Assembly: GCA_024704765.1 (NCBI GenBank)
Contig: JAKMXF010000244.1
Location: forward strand, 611,905-675,904
Reading direction: 5' to 3'
DNA: 64,000 nucleotides
Source of the DNA: Oopsacas minuta
Taxonomy: Eukaryota > Porifera > Hexactinellida > Lyssacinosida > Leucopsacidae
Below the pieces are notes generated by a model that was not told where the DNA came from, searched no databases, and saw only the letters and a program-made list of their open reading frames with translations. The position numbers and the translations under genes were made by a program. Each line of letters opens with the position of its first letter. The first letter of the stretch is position 1. Shown one piece after another: positions 22,070 to 34,059 of the stretch.

Positions 22070-22127
22070 CTAATCGAGAAATTTGTTGCCAGTGGTGATT
22101 TTGGCTGGCAACAAATTTCTCGATTAG
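22070..22127. repeat. Perfect 23-bp inverted repeat
   Basis: Arms 22070-22092 (CTAATCGAGAAATTTGTTGC then CAG) and 22105-22127 are exact complements around a 12-base loop. Outside the arms, ATGC and GCAT also match after a 3-base mismatch. It could be a minimal fold-back transposon or a small-RNA hairpin. Confidence 0.65.
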
Positions 22128-22252
22128 TTTGCATTTTACTAAGTTAACGAGCCTTTGGCTCGTCGCTTCGCGATGAACTCTGCGCATTGCGACTAGAGGT
22201 ATTCAACAGACAAACAACAATTGAGATTTAATTATATTGATGTTGTTATAAT

Positions 22253-22620
22253 ATTCAGACTCAGCATACTCGATTACCCCAGTATAGTCGTTGAAAGAAT
22301 GATTCTACCTCAATTTTGAAATTTGTTTACTTTATGTACATAAAAGTAAACAAATATTCATGATATATTGTTTACCTTATCATATCCTGACTCACCATGT
22401 ACAACTACCTCAATATAACCATTGAAAGTATGATTCTACTTCAATTTTGAAATTTGTTTACTTTATATTCATAAGAACAACAATAAATTTACATATGATT
22501 AATCCAAAAGTGTGAAAATCGGATTCAGCATGTTCGATATATTTAGTGAAGTTTTATTGAATTCCATTTACTTCCTTGATAAACACGATAAATACATAGT
22601 TATGCGACAATTTCACAATT
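22253..22620 (+). repeat. Short tandem array of a ~130-bp repeat
   Basis: About 2.7 diverged units, each beginning near GATTCAGCATRCTCGATTAC and containing TTTTGAAATTTGTTTACTTT and ACATATGATTAATCCAAAAG. Further copies occur at ~23285, 33795-34010 and 52510-52960, so this is a dispersed satellite-like family. No coding. Confidence 0.6.
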
Positions 22621-24077
22621 GCATACCGCAAATCCTTTCCTTGACAACGGACAAACAAACAAACAAACAGACAAACTATCATTGAGATTTAATAATTTAG
22701 ATTAAAGTGTTTTTCATATCCAAGAATTATATGGGATAGGGCGCTGAATAGACCATTGCCATCTGGGATGACAGGTTATAGTGAAACATTAACAGCAAAA
22801 ATGTTGATCTACTCCTCTTCTTGTAGTGATGTATAATAGCTGTAGGATTTAACTGGTAGAACGACTGTAATCTTCTATTCCTATACCCTGCGCCAACCTG
22901 AGTTTCATAGCTTACTATTTGACACTAATGTGTCCAATAGTAAGCAATGATCCAACTGTTGTTGAAAACTTATATATAGTAGTAAAATTTGTCAATTGAA
23001 TTTTGCTATTTACATAGTCTTCAAACAATTGATATTTCGAGAATGGCAAGCAGACTTCTCCGTATTCTGGAGATTTATGAATTACCAGATAATTTAGTTG
23101 GTACTTCAAATCGATGAACAATTAGTGGCTCAGTCTCGGGCCCAGCTCTGCCGAGCCCGAGCGCATAGGCGATACGCCACTGATCCAAATTAACTTTCGG
23201 AGATATGCCTATTTTCACATATTACCACAGGGAGAGTAAACAGAATTCAATAATGATTTGATCAGTACAAATTCATAGTGAGAAATTCGGAATCAGCGTA
23301 TTGAATTACCCCCATTTTAGCTGTTTTGACCAATCTCCTACAATTATTCAAAGGTCATATAATCAGGGAAATATATCTTTTAAATGATCTATTGCCAATT
23401 TGAAAATCTTTTATTCATTAATATAATATAATTAATTTAAGTAATGTTAAACTTAGATATTCTATGAATCCATATATACAGCACTTGAAGAACCTATTGT
23501 TTAACTAATAAATATTTAAGATCTATGAACAATAAAATCATTACCGATCACATAGTGCTGTTGTGTGTCAGAATTGCAACCTGTCTGCATATATAATCAA
23601 AGAAGTCATATAACAGTGGTAGTAATTCTGACATGGATTATGAATAGGTATGACACCAGTAATCTAGGTAGCAATTCTGCTATGCAACAGTGCTATAAAA
23701 TAAATATTTTTCATGTACCTACAGCAAATACCCATAACCAATATAAAAATTTTAGAAGAGTACAAAGGTGCAGATTTTTTTTCTCTTTCGAAAGGTGTGA
23801 AAATTTTTGCACCTTTCCTTCGATAATTTTTGCTAGAGGCAAGAAAACAGTTCGACCAGTATGAAATTGCGGAACTTGATGTCCAATCGATTAGCAAATG
23901 GGTAAAGCACACACTACGAATATCTTCAATATTCGCACACCATATATCACCTTAATTCTAGCCAGATTTGGTTGCAGGACGTTCACCTAGAAAAATAGAA
24001 CATCATATAATTGCAACCTGTGCCGAAAGCTTCGTCTATTACACAACTCAACAAGATTTCTCATCAGAGATCACATA

Positions 24078-25392
24078 CAGGGTGGCTTTTAAGTTCTGTC
24101 CCATGATTTATAAGAACCATTTTTCCATGCTGAGTCTTTGCTATTAGATATATCTTATTAGTTTACCTTATTATACTGTATTTAACATAAATATACAGTT
24201 TCAGAGTACAATTGTAGAGAAATTTCAATTTTATTAGTGATGGAACGTGAGAGGTCGGCAATTGTAGAATTATTTACAAAAGGACATCCTTCAAGGGAAA
24301 TTTTGAAGATCCTGAAACTCCCTCTAAACAGAAGGAAATTTGTATACCGCACTATTAGGCGATACAAGGATACTGGAAAAGTTGAAGATAGGGCGAGATC
24401 AGGCCGTCCGTGCTCAGTAACCACCCCCAGCTTAGGGAAAGTCATCGCCCAGCGAATTCGCCGAAATCCTAGACGTTCCATAAGGAAAATGGCTCTAGAT
24501 CTGAAGGTATCAAGATGTGCAATGACTAAAATTGTGAAAAGGGATTTAGGGATGAGTTCATTCAAGCGTAAGAAGGTACACTTCCTTTCTCAATTGGTAA
24601 AGGAAAAAAGGGTTGCAAGATGCAAAGGTGCGTTGGGCCGGTACGCTGTTGAAAATCTAGAAAAAATATTATTTTCAGATGAGAAAATATTCACCATCCA
24701 GGAAGCAACCAATGTACAAAATGATCGTATACTTGCATCATCTCCTTCCAAAGTCGACGAGAAGTTCAGATATGTTAGCCGAATACAGAACCCTAAGTCG
24801 GTGATGGTTTGGGCAGGGCTGTCAAAAATGGGCCGGACACCATTGGTTTTTGTACCACAAGGGGTAAAAATCAATTCAATTAATTATCGAGAAATGGTTT
24901 TGGAGCCAGTATTGAAGAATATAGGCCGAGACATGTTCGGAGGTACTTCATTTGTTTTCCAGCAAGACGGGGCGCCAGCACACACTTCTAATGTTACCCA
25001 GTCATGGTTACATGACAATTTTCCTGGTTTTATAACCAAGGAAGGATGGCCTCCTTACAGTCCTGACCTGAATCCCATGGATTATTCTGTGTGGTCAATT
25101 CTCGAGACGAAAGCTTGTGTTAACTCTCACACAAGTATCAAGTCACTGAAGAGGAAACTTTGCCAAGAGTGGAATAAAATTCCCCAAAAAACCCTCCGTG
25201 CTGCTATTGAGGCCTTGCCAGATCGAATTACACGTGTAATACAAAATGAGGGAGGCTATATTGAATAAAATTCGCGAAATATGTTTTGTCTCTGAATCAT
25301 AAATTAGAGCAATAAATATCATTACCAAGCTATATATATATATATTGATAAATAATAGTTTTTGCATGGGACATAACTTAAAAGCCACCCTG
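24078..25392 (+). mobile_element. DD37D Tc1/mariner (maT-like) element, apparently intact
   Basis: TIRs begin CAGGGTGGCTTTTAAGTTCT at the left; the right end is its near-exact complement (one base differs near the inner side, where the left reads GTCC and the right ATGT). TA flanks both sides (24076-24077 and 25393-25394). The 1315-bp body contains one uninterrupted transposase gene and little else. It sits in the E(Pc) intron in the same orientation as the host gene. Confidence 0.9.
24237..25268 (+). CDS. Intact DD37D Tc1/mariner transposase
   Basis: 343 residues with no lesion, the usual length for the superfamily. Residues ~1-110 form two helix-turn-helix DNA-binding regions joined by a GRPR-type hinge (ARSGRPCS near 53-60). 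The catalytic triad is Asp148 (LFSDEKIF), Asp244 (FQQDGAPAH) and Asp282 (SPDLNPMDYS). The 37 residues between the last two define the DD37D (maT-like) group. MVWAGLSKMGRTPLVFVP at about 190-207 is typical of the family, and the C-terminus ends EGGYIE. It would cut at the TIRs and reintegrate at TA. Activity cannot be read from sequence, but no key residue is missing. Five copies of this group occur in the window counting fragments, and only this one has an open frame. Confidence 0.92.
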   Translation: MMERERSAIVELFTKGHPSREILKILKLPLNRRKFVYRTIRRYKDTGKVEDRARSGRPCSVTTPSLGKVIAQRIRRNPRRSIRKMALDLKVSRCAMTKIVKRDLGMSSFKRKKVHFLSQLVKEKRVARCKGALGRYAVENLEKILFSDEKIFTIQEATNVQNDRILASSPSKVDEKFRYVSRIQNPKSVMVWAGLSKMGRTPLVFVPQGVKINSINYREMVLEPVLKNIGRDMFGGTSFVFQQDGAPAHTSNVTQSWLHDNFPGFITKEGWPPYSPDLNPMDYSVWSILETKACVNSHTSIKSLKRKLCQEWNKIPQKTLRAAIEALPDRITRVIQNEGGYIE

Positions 25393-25607
25393 TACATTTA
25401 TCTTAGCATACTTTTGAATGCTGAACTCGAATCTGCAATCAGAATTTCTCTAGCACGTCTAGTTATTCTGAAATCCAGTATCCATTTTTTCAATAGTATA
25501 GTATTACCTAGTTACTAAATTCCTATATGAGCATGCCTATTTTGATTCAATTATCTGGAATATAAATGACTTTACTTATTTGAATTCAAGCCAATCAAAT
25601 TATAAAC

Positions 25608-27268
25608 ATGCATCGTAATTGTAGAACTCATCTTGACAATTTCAGTTACGTTTGTGGTCTTTTTTGCGTAAAATCACAAAGGCGACCAATCACAAATCAA
25701 TTAAAGAACATATACAATTGTACTTCGAATGTCCACTTGGTGACCAAGACAAGTCGTGGACACCACATGTTATATGCACTTCTTGTTCAAGTGGACTACG
25801 TGATTGGTTGAACAAAAGGAAAGTTTCAATGCCATTTGCAATACCCATGGTCTGGGGGGAACAGAAAAATCACCTTGATGATTGTTACTTTTGTCTTATC
25901 GACATTACAGGATTCTCAGCCAAGAATAAGCACGCTCTTGTTTACCCAGACTTGGATTCTGCTCGCAGGCCAATTCCACATGATATCTCATTACCAATCC
26001 CAATTCCCAAGCCACAGCAAATTAAAATCGTGTCTGATATGGTGGAAGATGTTTATGCAGATTCTACAGATGCTAATTATGTCCCGGAAGATGAATTACT
26101 AGAGCCATAAACATTTACACAGGGAGAATTGGATGACCTGGTCAGGATCTAGACTTATCTACAGACAAAGCTAAACTCCTTGCATCCAGGCTCAAACAGA
26201 AAAACCTACTCGACAAAGATGTCCTAGTATCCCACTATCGCAGCGAAATTTCGATCTCGCTCAATACTGCACCACTGATGATCCACTGTGCTATTGTAAT
26301 GATATAGAAGGACTCTATGTAAACCTATTACAAGAACATTCTTCCTCTGATTGGCGCCTTTTCATCGACTCGTCAAAACGCAGTTTGAAAGCAGTTCTGT
26401 TGCATACGGAAATCTAAAGCCTGGCGTTCCAATTGCTCACTCCGTCTATCTCAAAGAAACCTTCGTCAATTTGCAGGAAGTTTTGGAGGCAATACAGTAT
26501 AGAACACATATATGGAATATCTGCGGTGATCTTAAGATAATCGGGCTATTGATGGGCTTGCAACAAGGTTTTACAAAGTATTGTTGTTTCCTATGTCTAT
26601 GGGACAGCCGAGCAACTGATGAACATTATAAAAAATGTGATTGGCCGAAGAGAACCTATGAAGTGGGGAAAACCAATTTACAGCATTCGCCATTGGTAGA
26701 TCCAAACAAAGTTTTCTTACCCCCACTTCATATTAAACTTGGATTAATGAAAACATTCATTAAAACAATGGGCAAAACAAATTTAGCAGGATTTCTGCAT
26801 TTGGTAGGCAAATTTCCGAAACTAAGCGAGGCAAAGTTAAAAGAGGGAGTATTTGTAGGACCACAAATCAGACAAGTATTCAGAGATCCAGATTTCGAGA
26901 AGACATTATCCGAATTAGAAATGAGTGCTTGGAATTCTTTCAAATGGGTTTGTGAAAACTTTTTGGGCAACAAGAAGTCATCCAACTACAGAGAAGGAGT
27001 GGAAACCTTGCTTAACGCATACGAGAAGATGGGCTGTCGCATGTCGCTAAAACTTCACTTCTTGCACCCCCACCTTGAATTTTTCCCTGAGAACCTTGGT
27101 GCTGTAAGTGATGAACAGGGTGAGAGATTCCACCAAGACATACAAGAGATGGAAACCCGATACCAAGGTTTCTGGAATGAGGGCATGATGTCCGATTACT
27201 GTTGGAGGCTCTTCAGAGATAATCCCAACAAGATTTATAAAAGGAAGTCGTACTCTCAACACTTTTAA
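25608..27268 (+). pseudogene. Large transposon-associated protein relic (uncharacterised family)
   Basis: The frames 25608, 25652-26110, ~26110-26400 and 26351-27268 are colinear pieces of one protein. The N-terminus has zinc-finger-like Cys pairs (YVCG; CTSC; CYFC). The middle reads FTQGELDDLVR then WRLFIDSSKRSLKAVLLH. The long C-terminal piece has CGDLKIIGLLMGLQQG, CFLCLWDSRA, ENLGAVSDEQGERFHQDI and RYQGFW. I recall this protein, in many copies, from hydra, aphid and crustacean genomes, always without assigned function. The conserved FIDSS, CGDLK and SDExGERFH acidic residues would fit a DDE-type nuclease, which is my inference. Frameshifts at ~25690 and ~26400 and stops near 26108 make it a pseudogene. 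Confidence 0.6.
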
Positions 27269-27638
27269 TTTAGTTAGCTACCTTTATACTTCTAGATGGA
27301 TATGTATTTCCCCTTAGTTTGTGAGTAGTTGATACATGCATGAATGTGAATAACTATATGTAAGAGCTAGGATGATAACTGATATTATCTTGGCAAATCT
27401 AAAACATTGAAACTTTGATTTCTCTCAGATGGCTATCATGTAAGAAGACAAAAAGACAGCCACTACCATAAAATAACAGGAAAAATTTAGGAAATACATA
27501 AAAATCGTTGACTTGTAGATGGAAAATAATTGGACGTGCTGGAAAGAATCTGAAAGCAGATTTGAATTCAGCGTAAAAAACTAGCTTAGAAAATGTCAAT
27601 CTAATACTTGATGAGAAAATGAAGTTAAATTTTGTTGA

Positions 27639-27769
27639 CCTGTGCTATTAACTTTGTTTAAAAGTGGCACTATTAATAGGAGGTACTAAGTGTATTGGGA
27701 TCAAACCGAGCCTTTCATGGTGCCACTTTTCAAGCAAATATAATTAATAGACTAAGCTGCGGGCACAGG
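27639..27769. mobile_element. Small MITE
   Basis: The ends CCTGTGC and GCACAGG are complementary. Sub-terminal AAAAGTGGCAC pairs with GGTGCCACTTTT, and a TATTAA-type stretch also matches. The length is 131 bp and non-coding. The target duplication is unclear, so the superfamily is undecided. Confidence 0.45.
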
Positions 27770-28249
27770 TTGTATTTTATATTTTTCCTCTCTCCCTCGG
27801 ATACAACACACATCAAACAATGTATTTACAAGTTGCTATGATCAGACAGTTCATTTAATGTTCAATTTGTTTTGGCAGTAATTATTGGTTGACTAAATAA
27901 TACTAATAGTAGGGAACACAAAGAGTGATTTACTTAATTTGAATCAAGACTGAGTCCAAAGCAAACACGAAGTATTTAGAGCAGTTCAGCGCGAGGAAGT
28001 GAACCGCGCTCGTGTCCATGAAATGTTGGAGAGTACTCCGTCATCCAAAATTCCATTTTAAGTAGTTTCACCAGGCAATAAGTGTTATAATTGGATACGT
28101 CTAAATTATTACGAAAGTATCTAATCTTGAATAACCATAATAATATTTTATATTGCATATAGAAACCCCGTATTGAAATAGCTAATCAGTCTAAGCTCCA
28201 AATCCTTGGTTAGTCAAATACACCAGGATGGAGGCGGGGGAAATTTAGT

Positions 28250-29830
28250 CCCAGCAGTTAAAAAACGAAGAAAATTGAAGTATTAACGAGGATGGGCTTC
28301 ACAGTAAAATTGGAGAAATCAGTAACAATCCCCACACAGTCGCTAGTGCCCCTGAAGTTACGAATATATACTGTAGAAATGGCCATCCACATTCCAGTTT
28401 CAACATTGCTAACTATTCGTGAAGCAAGCACAGAAGTTGAAGACCAAGTATTCTTGCACACTCCGAACTCTCCTAACCATTCAGGGCTCCCTCACCAAAC
28501 AAGGGGGTATAGCCACAGCCCATTGCACTACAGAGGACTCCAGGGGGTGGCTGCAGATCTGCTCAGGAGGAATCCCTCCAATTACAATCATGCTATCTCT
28601 CTCCAACACGAAGAGATAGAGGATTTATAATGATGAATAAGCTTATCCAACCTCTTCAACGGAGCTTCAGTAATCAACCCTCCGATCTCTCAAGAGATTA
28701 CAACAGAGGCCAGTGTGACAGGTTGGGGTGTAACGACAGACACACACAAGCTTCGGGAGTTTGGAGTATGTAAGAAACGCAGAGCCAATCAACTTATTAG
28801 ACGTGAAGGCAGCGTTCTTTGACTTCAACTCTTTTCCAAGCCCAACACCCATGTCATAGTTCGAATAGACAATAAAGCAGCCGTGGCATAACAACAAGAA
28901 GGTGATCTTCCGATGACTTAACCTATGCTTGACTGCTCTCCTCCTTTGGGTGTTTCAAGAGGGGAATACTTGCAACCGCGGAGAATCTCCCGGGGAAGAC
29001 CAGACACGACTGGAGCGAATGGAAATTAAATCCAGGAATATTTCAGGAAGTTTTACTTCGTTTCTCCCTCAAGCCCATCATAGATCTATTTGCCAGTCGA
29101 TTAACCTATCAGCTGTCAACTTTTGTAAGTTGGAAGAAGGACCCCACGGCTATAACGATCAATGCTATCACTCTGAATTGGTGTCAGATACAATCTCCTT
29201 ACATGTTTCCACCCTTTATCTTATAGGGAGAACCTTAGCCAAGATGTCACAGTACCTAAGAGGGTGGGCTGATAATAATTCCATACTCGCCGAGTCGCCC
29301 TTGGTGGCCAATCCTGTTGAGTCAGTTAATAGCCACACCACTACTCAGACTTAACAGCTTTTGACACTCGTTATATTGACATGAAGGACCATTATGCAGT
29401 GGCATACTTATCTCACCTCTACTTAGTTTCATGATTAAGCAGATGATAATTAACGAATTTAGAGAAGATGCTACTATCTGCCCTCAGTCCGCCTTACAAA
29501 ATTATATGGATAAATCAAAAGACCTACGATTCCCAGATTCTTACCACTTGTTTATGTCATTTATGATACCTTTCAAACCCATCTCCCCAGCTACAATATG
29601 AAGATGGCTTAAAACCTTACTCGATCAGGCAGGAATTGACACCACAATTTTCCATACCCATTCAACCAGATCAGCTCCTACGTCAGCTGCACTCAGGAAA
29701 GGAGATAACATACAAGATACCCTACGAGTAGGAGACTGGACGAATGCAAGAACATTCCAGAAGTATTCTCTCCAAGAACCCATAGACTCCACACCTTCAG
29801 GCTTTGTTAGCACTGATTTAGTACCAAGCA
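28250..29830 (+). mobile_element. DIRS-type retrotransposon remains
   Basis: Coding relics occur in the order reverse transcriptase C-terminus (28288-28420, MGFTVKLEKSVTIPTQSL), RNase H (IVRIDNKAAVA near 28855) and tyrosine recombinase (29470-29830). This is the order of DIRS/PAT-like elements, which integrate with a tyrosine recombinase rather than a DDE integrase. Many stops and frame changes occur throughout. Element ends were not found; the inverted repeats at 29975-30272 directly downstream may or may not belong to it. Confidence 0.65.
29470..29830 (+). pseudogene. Tyrosine recombinase relic of the DIRS element
   Basis: One frame runs DLRFPDSYHLFMSFMIPFKP, an in-frame TGA at ~29599, then RWLKTLLDQAGIDTTIFH, THSTRSAPTSAALRKGDNIQ and GDWTNARTFQKYS. 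The His-x-x-Arg of HSTR, the Trp of GDWT (in place of the second His) and the Tyr of FQKYS are the C-terminal catalytic positions of DIRS-type tyrosine recombinases. A stop codon and missing upstream parts make it inactive. Confidence 0.7.
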
Positions 29831-29974
29831 GTACAGTGGTAATAGTAGTGATTAGATAATTTCTGCACCATTATATTAGAGTGCATAATAGCATATAATT
29901 TATTTAGAATCTCAAGAGTGTTAAACGTCTGCATCCAATTATAACACTTATTTTTTGGGAAACATTTTAAATTG

Positions 29975-30272
29975 AATTATCGATTCGACTAACCTGTGGG
30001 CAACTTTGGATCGGAATTCTATGAGAATTGTGTAACCAGACAATAAAATCCCACCTACCTCACCCCTTTACTTCAAATTCAATTCTTTACCACTTAGACA
30101 GGTTAGCTAATTCAATACTATATGCAATAGAAAATATGTGATGATGGTTATTTAAGAGTAAATAAAGTTGCGATCATTTAGACATGTCAAATTATAATAC
30201 TTATTGTCTGGTTATATATTTCTCATAGATTTCCGATCCAATGTCACCCTCAGGTTAGTCGAATCGATAATT
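29975..30272. mobile_element. Fold-back MITE or terminal repeats of the DIRS remains
   Basis: Arm 29975-30045 (AATTATCGATTCGACTAACC...) is complementary to 30201-30272 with modest divergence, including GGATCGGAATTCTATGAGA and AACCAGACAATAA. The interval is 155 bp and non-coding. A clear target duplication was not seen. Confidence 0.6.
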
Positions 30273-30299
30273 GTCCCCGTCCAAAGCAAAGTTCAAGTA

Positions 30300-31745
30300 T
30301 TCTCATAAAGAGATTTCTGGTTGTATGCGATCTACACGAATTTTATAAAACATTTTCAGCCTAATCATTTTCTGAAGTACCAGGAATTTAAGGATCATAA
30401 AGAACTATTGAGTGAAAATCCACAAAAACCTAAAATTTTCTCCACTTCGACCAAAAATATTCTTCTCAATATCTGCACCAGCTTGTTATCACTGATGCAC
30501 TTGTAAACTTGATCCCACTTTCCATCGTAGAGAGCCCAAAGTTTCATTCTTTCACTTGGAAATTAGATCCTAAATGCTAATTGCCAACTCGTAAGCATCT
30601 CTCCAAGAAATCCTCGCAAAGAATTTGAAATAGTTCATAGTATATCTCTAACTACGACCTCGGGCCTAATAGGCAAATGAAGACCTACATTGGTATCACT
30701 TCATATTCTGTAATGGTGGCATGTCATCGATTTCAAGGAAAACATCGGCATGTAATATATATGAAATAATCCAAGGTTTGTTGTTTCTTACAAATCAGTA
30801 ATAAAATTTCATCAATCACAGACAACGCACCAAATAGGGTAAAGGCCTTTAGTCTTCCTGGATATCTAAATACCTACCAGGAATCAGATTGTAGCGAAAT
30901 TGAGGATGATAATGATATTGATAACCACAGCGAACAATTTAACGATAATGAACATGATGTACTTGACTTGCTTCCTCCAACTCGTAGCTCTTGTTTTGGG
31001 TACACATTCTCCAACTCGTAGTAAAGGATGGCCTAAACAATGCAGGTATGTTTACCAAAGCTATCTCCATACTCTTTGAAGAATTTTGTCGAAATTCTAC
31101 CACCTTTTGAGGAGGCAACAATTATCACTTGAATTGACAACACGGTTCCTCAAGTTTAGTTATCCCATCCGTTCGAAATTTACGCATATACAATTTCGAA
31201 TTTTGTTCACAAAATCCAATTGTCTCGAAAATCCCTTGCTGATTTACTTGAATGTCGCCCTTCCGTGTATGAGAGTAGGAAATTTACACAATAGCATATA
31301 CCTTTGATCGCTTAAATTGAGGTGGTGTAAGACTGGAAGTGAACGATGTTGTCAAAAGGTATACTCTTATCTAAGATGCCGTGTATTTGAAGCAGCAATA
31401 GCTCCCTCGCCAATGATTGTACAACTGAGCAACAGTGAATCCACATAGCCAAACAGTAAATCACTATTTTCATTTATGGAGTCTGATGAAGATCATACAA
31501 CATTTCTTGGCACTAGTGAATCCGAGATAGATAACTATATTATCAAGAACACCATTCCTGATTATTCTGATCCTTTATCTTTTTGCAAGATAATCAAAAC
31601 ACTTTCCCAAAACTTGCAGCATTGGCAAAGAAATATTTAGCAATACCTGCATCATCTGCACCGGTTGAACGACTTTTAGTTTCGGTAGGAAAAATTTCCT
31701 CCCGGATAGGTGCAATATGTCTAACTAAAGATTTGAAATGCTAAT
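30300..31745 (+). pseudogene. hAT (BED-finger) transposase relic
   Basis: Pieces in order are a BED-type finger end (PNHFLKYQEFKDHKELL near 30350-30410), the block with a likely catalytic Asp (ITDNAPNRVKAFSLPG near 30815), CFGYTF with VKDGLNNAGMFTKAIS near 30990-31070, and the C-terminal dimerisation region (KKYLAIPASSAPVERLL near 31620-31680, then SRIGAICLTKD). These follow hAT transposases of the ZBED type. The frames are broken at many points. It lies within the E(Pc) intron. Confidence 0.65.
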
Positions 31746-32027
31746 GTTCCTCAAATGCCATCTCAAATATAGTCTTTGTATAATTTGAGATATGCCTAAA
31801 CTTTGTTTACTATTTTTCATAAACAGAAGAAATATATTACACATATTGAAATAATTGAAATTTCGATTCAGGATCTTGGATATTTTAAACCCAGATTTAG
31901 GGATTTTATTTCCTTGCATGACAAACACTATACACAATGCGAGCTACAAAATTCCACTCAAAATTGCATTCGCAAAGGAACAAATATCTCTCCAGAAACA
32001 TATCTATCCACACTCACACACCCATAG

Positions 32028-32505
32028 CGGGCCGTAGCCAGAGCGTAGTGTTAGGAGGGGTTAAGTAAACTTTAGGGGGGCTTGGATACCTAAGATTTTT
32101 ATATCCATTTTTGGGGTAGGCCCATACCCAAACTCCCAAGCTACTTTCGGAAGGTAAAATTACTTAGTTCATAAATAGTGTTTCTATGTATGGTGATTAT
32201 AGCCATGAGGAATGATTTCACTATTCGCACATATAATGTAATCAAACTGGAAGAATATGTTGTGATCAAATAAAACAAAAATAAAATTTCAATGGCCACT
32301 GTAGAAGCATCCATATAATTAAGTATCTTTACTAGTAAGAGAAATTAGAAAACTTAAATGTATAGTCAATTTGACAATTTCACAAAGATTCTCTTGATTA
32401 AACTAATATTTAAGATCTAAGATAGTAAAGATCAATATAGATTACCAAAAATTTACGAGGTGATTAAATTTGCTAGGGGGTTCAGCCCCTCTAGCTACGG
32501 CCCTG
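32028..32505. mobile_element. hAT-type MITE with 8-bp target duplication
   Basis: The left end CGGGCCGTAGCCAGAG and the complement of the right end CAGGGCCGTAGCTAGAG form the TIR. ACCCATAG occurs on both sides (32020-32027 and 32506-32513), an exact 8-bp duplication as made by hAT transposases. The 478 bp are non-coding. Its target was itself a GC-rich hAT-like sequence (GGCGTCGTTACAAGGGGGCC). Confidence 0.85.
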
Positions 32506-33794
32506 ACCCATAGGCGTCGTTACAAGGGGGCCGGGGGTGACTGCCCTCCCCAGAAAAACGTCAGGGGAAGTGGGCCTATATTGCCCCAGGATTGGCTACC
32601 TGAAGTAGGGTTTTTCAATATTATGAGTTGGTATATATATATAAAATAATAGTATATATAAATGTCTTTTCGATTGGTACTTGATGCCAGCGCTTGGCCT
32701 CTGCTCGCCCTCCCCCAGATTTTCATAAAAATTCGAAGTTCTATCCCTATGTAGACACCAATACAGAAACATATCATTCAGATATAATAACTAATAATAG
32801 TATACAGGCAAAGGAACGTATTTTTCATAAATGAGTTCACTTACATATCGAAATTCAATGAAGTTGTATACATAACATAATGTAAAGTTCAGTGGAAATA
32901 TATTTTGTGAAATCATAAGATCTATACAAAAATAAATATATATTCAGAAATCATACACAAGTTTAATTCTTTGGCTGAATAACGAAGCTTTAATTTACAA
33001 AAAATCTCGACGTGATGCACAAAATGGATACCGTTTATGGCCTCAGTGGTCAGGAATTAGCTAGAAAAAGTCATTGGTATGGTTTGTGTAAAGATTCTGT
33101 TGCCTAGTGTTATATGTCATGACCGTCATATCACCTATTGATTGTTCAGCAATTAAGATATCACATACTTCAGAAGCAATATGTAATCTAGCAATGCTCG
33201 GCTGCATCTTAAATTGTAGTGATTACTTCTTTTATATGCAGCTTCAATCTCGTTTTCTCTAAGGCTAGCTTGGCGTTTTCTTTAGTCGTCTAGCGGCCTG
33301 GCTCTTTCAGCCTCAGACTCGATCTATCTGAGGTTCAGCTGGTGTTTACGCTGATAATTCATCCTGTCAGCTGTTTGTTCTTGGCTTTCATTTTGTCTCC
33401 GAGTGTCCTGGTGTATAGGCTGAAATTTGTAGCTCCTATCACAATCTTGATCAAATTGGACCTCTCTGTGACCTCTGTCTCTCTTTTGTTTCTCAAGACG
33501 AATAACTCGCTATCTAGGTTTCTCATTCTCACGTTTCCAGCGCTTCCGCTCAGCTGTGGTGAGAAAGATTGGTTGAATATTATTTTCGACAAATCAAATC
33601 AACACGTATTATATATCAAAAGATTTCAAAACAATGTAGTTTTTAATAACTAAGTACAAATTTTGATCAATATATATATGTGAGATATATTAGTAGAACA
33701 ATATTCTCCTTAATTCATTATGAGTATACTAATTCCAAGGGACTTATTTGTAACCAAGTGGTGAGTAAAAGAACAAATATTCACAACAAGTAGT

Positions 33795-34010
33795 TGATAA
33801 GATCATATTCGGATTCTACGTACTTGATTACCCCTATATATCTGTTGAAAGCATTCTTTAATGAATACGTATATTACGAGATTTCAATCTATTTGTTTAC
33901 TTTATAGTCATAAAACAAACAAAAAATTTGTATATTGTTAATTCGAAAGTGTTAAAATCGGAAAACAGCATACTCGATTATCCCAATGTAATTGTTACTT
34001 TTCCTACATT
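33795..34010 (+). repeat. Further units of the ~130-bp repeat family
   Basis: Diverged units sharing TTGTTTACTTTATAGTCATA and AGCATACTCGATTATCCC with the array at 22253-22620. Confidence 0.5.
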
Positions 34011-34059
34011 AGGCATGCCAAGTAGCGGATCTATAAATTTCTAGTTGGGCGTAACCATC

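Noticed and set aside
22646-22672. ACAA-rich simple repeat
   Set aside because: Ordinary microsatellite, too short to merit a feature.
27985-28015. Shared ~20-base word AAGTGAACCGC.CTCGTGT at 27.99 and 58.78 kb
   Set aside because: The match does not extend far enough on either side to define a repeat.
33342-33653. Overlapping open frames on both strands near 33.4 kb
   Set aside because: Neither translation shows a domain, splice context or homologous copy; treated as chance.
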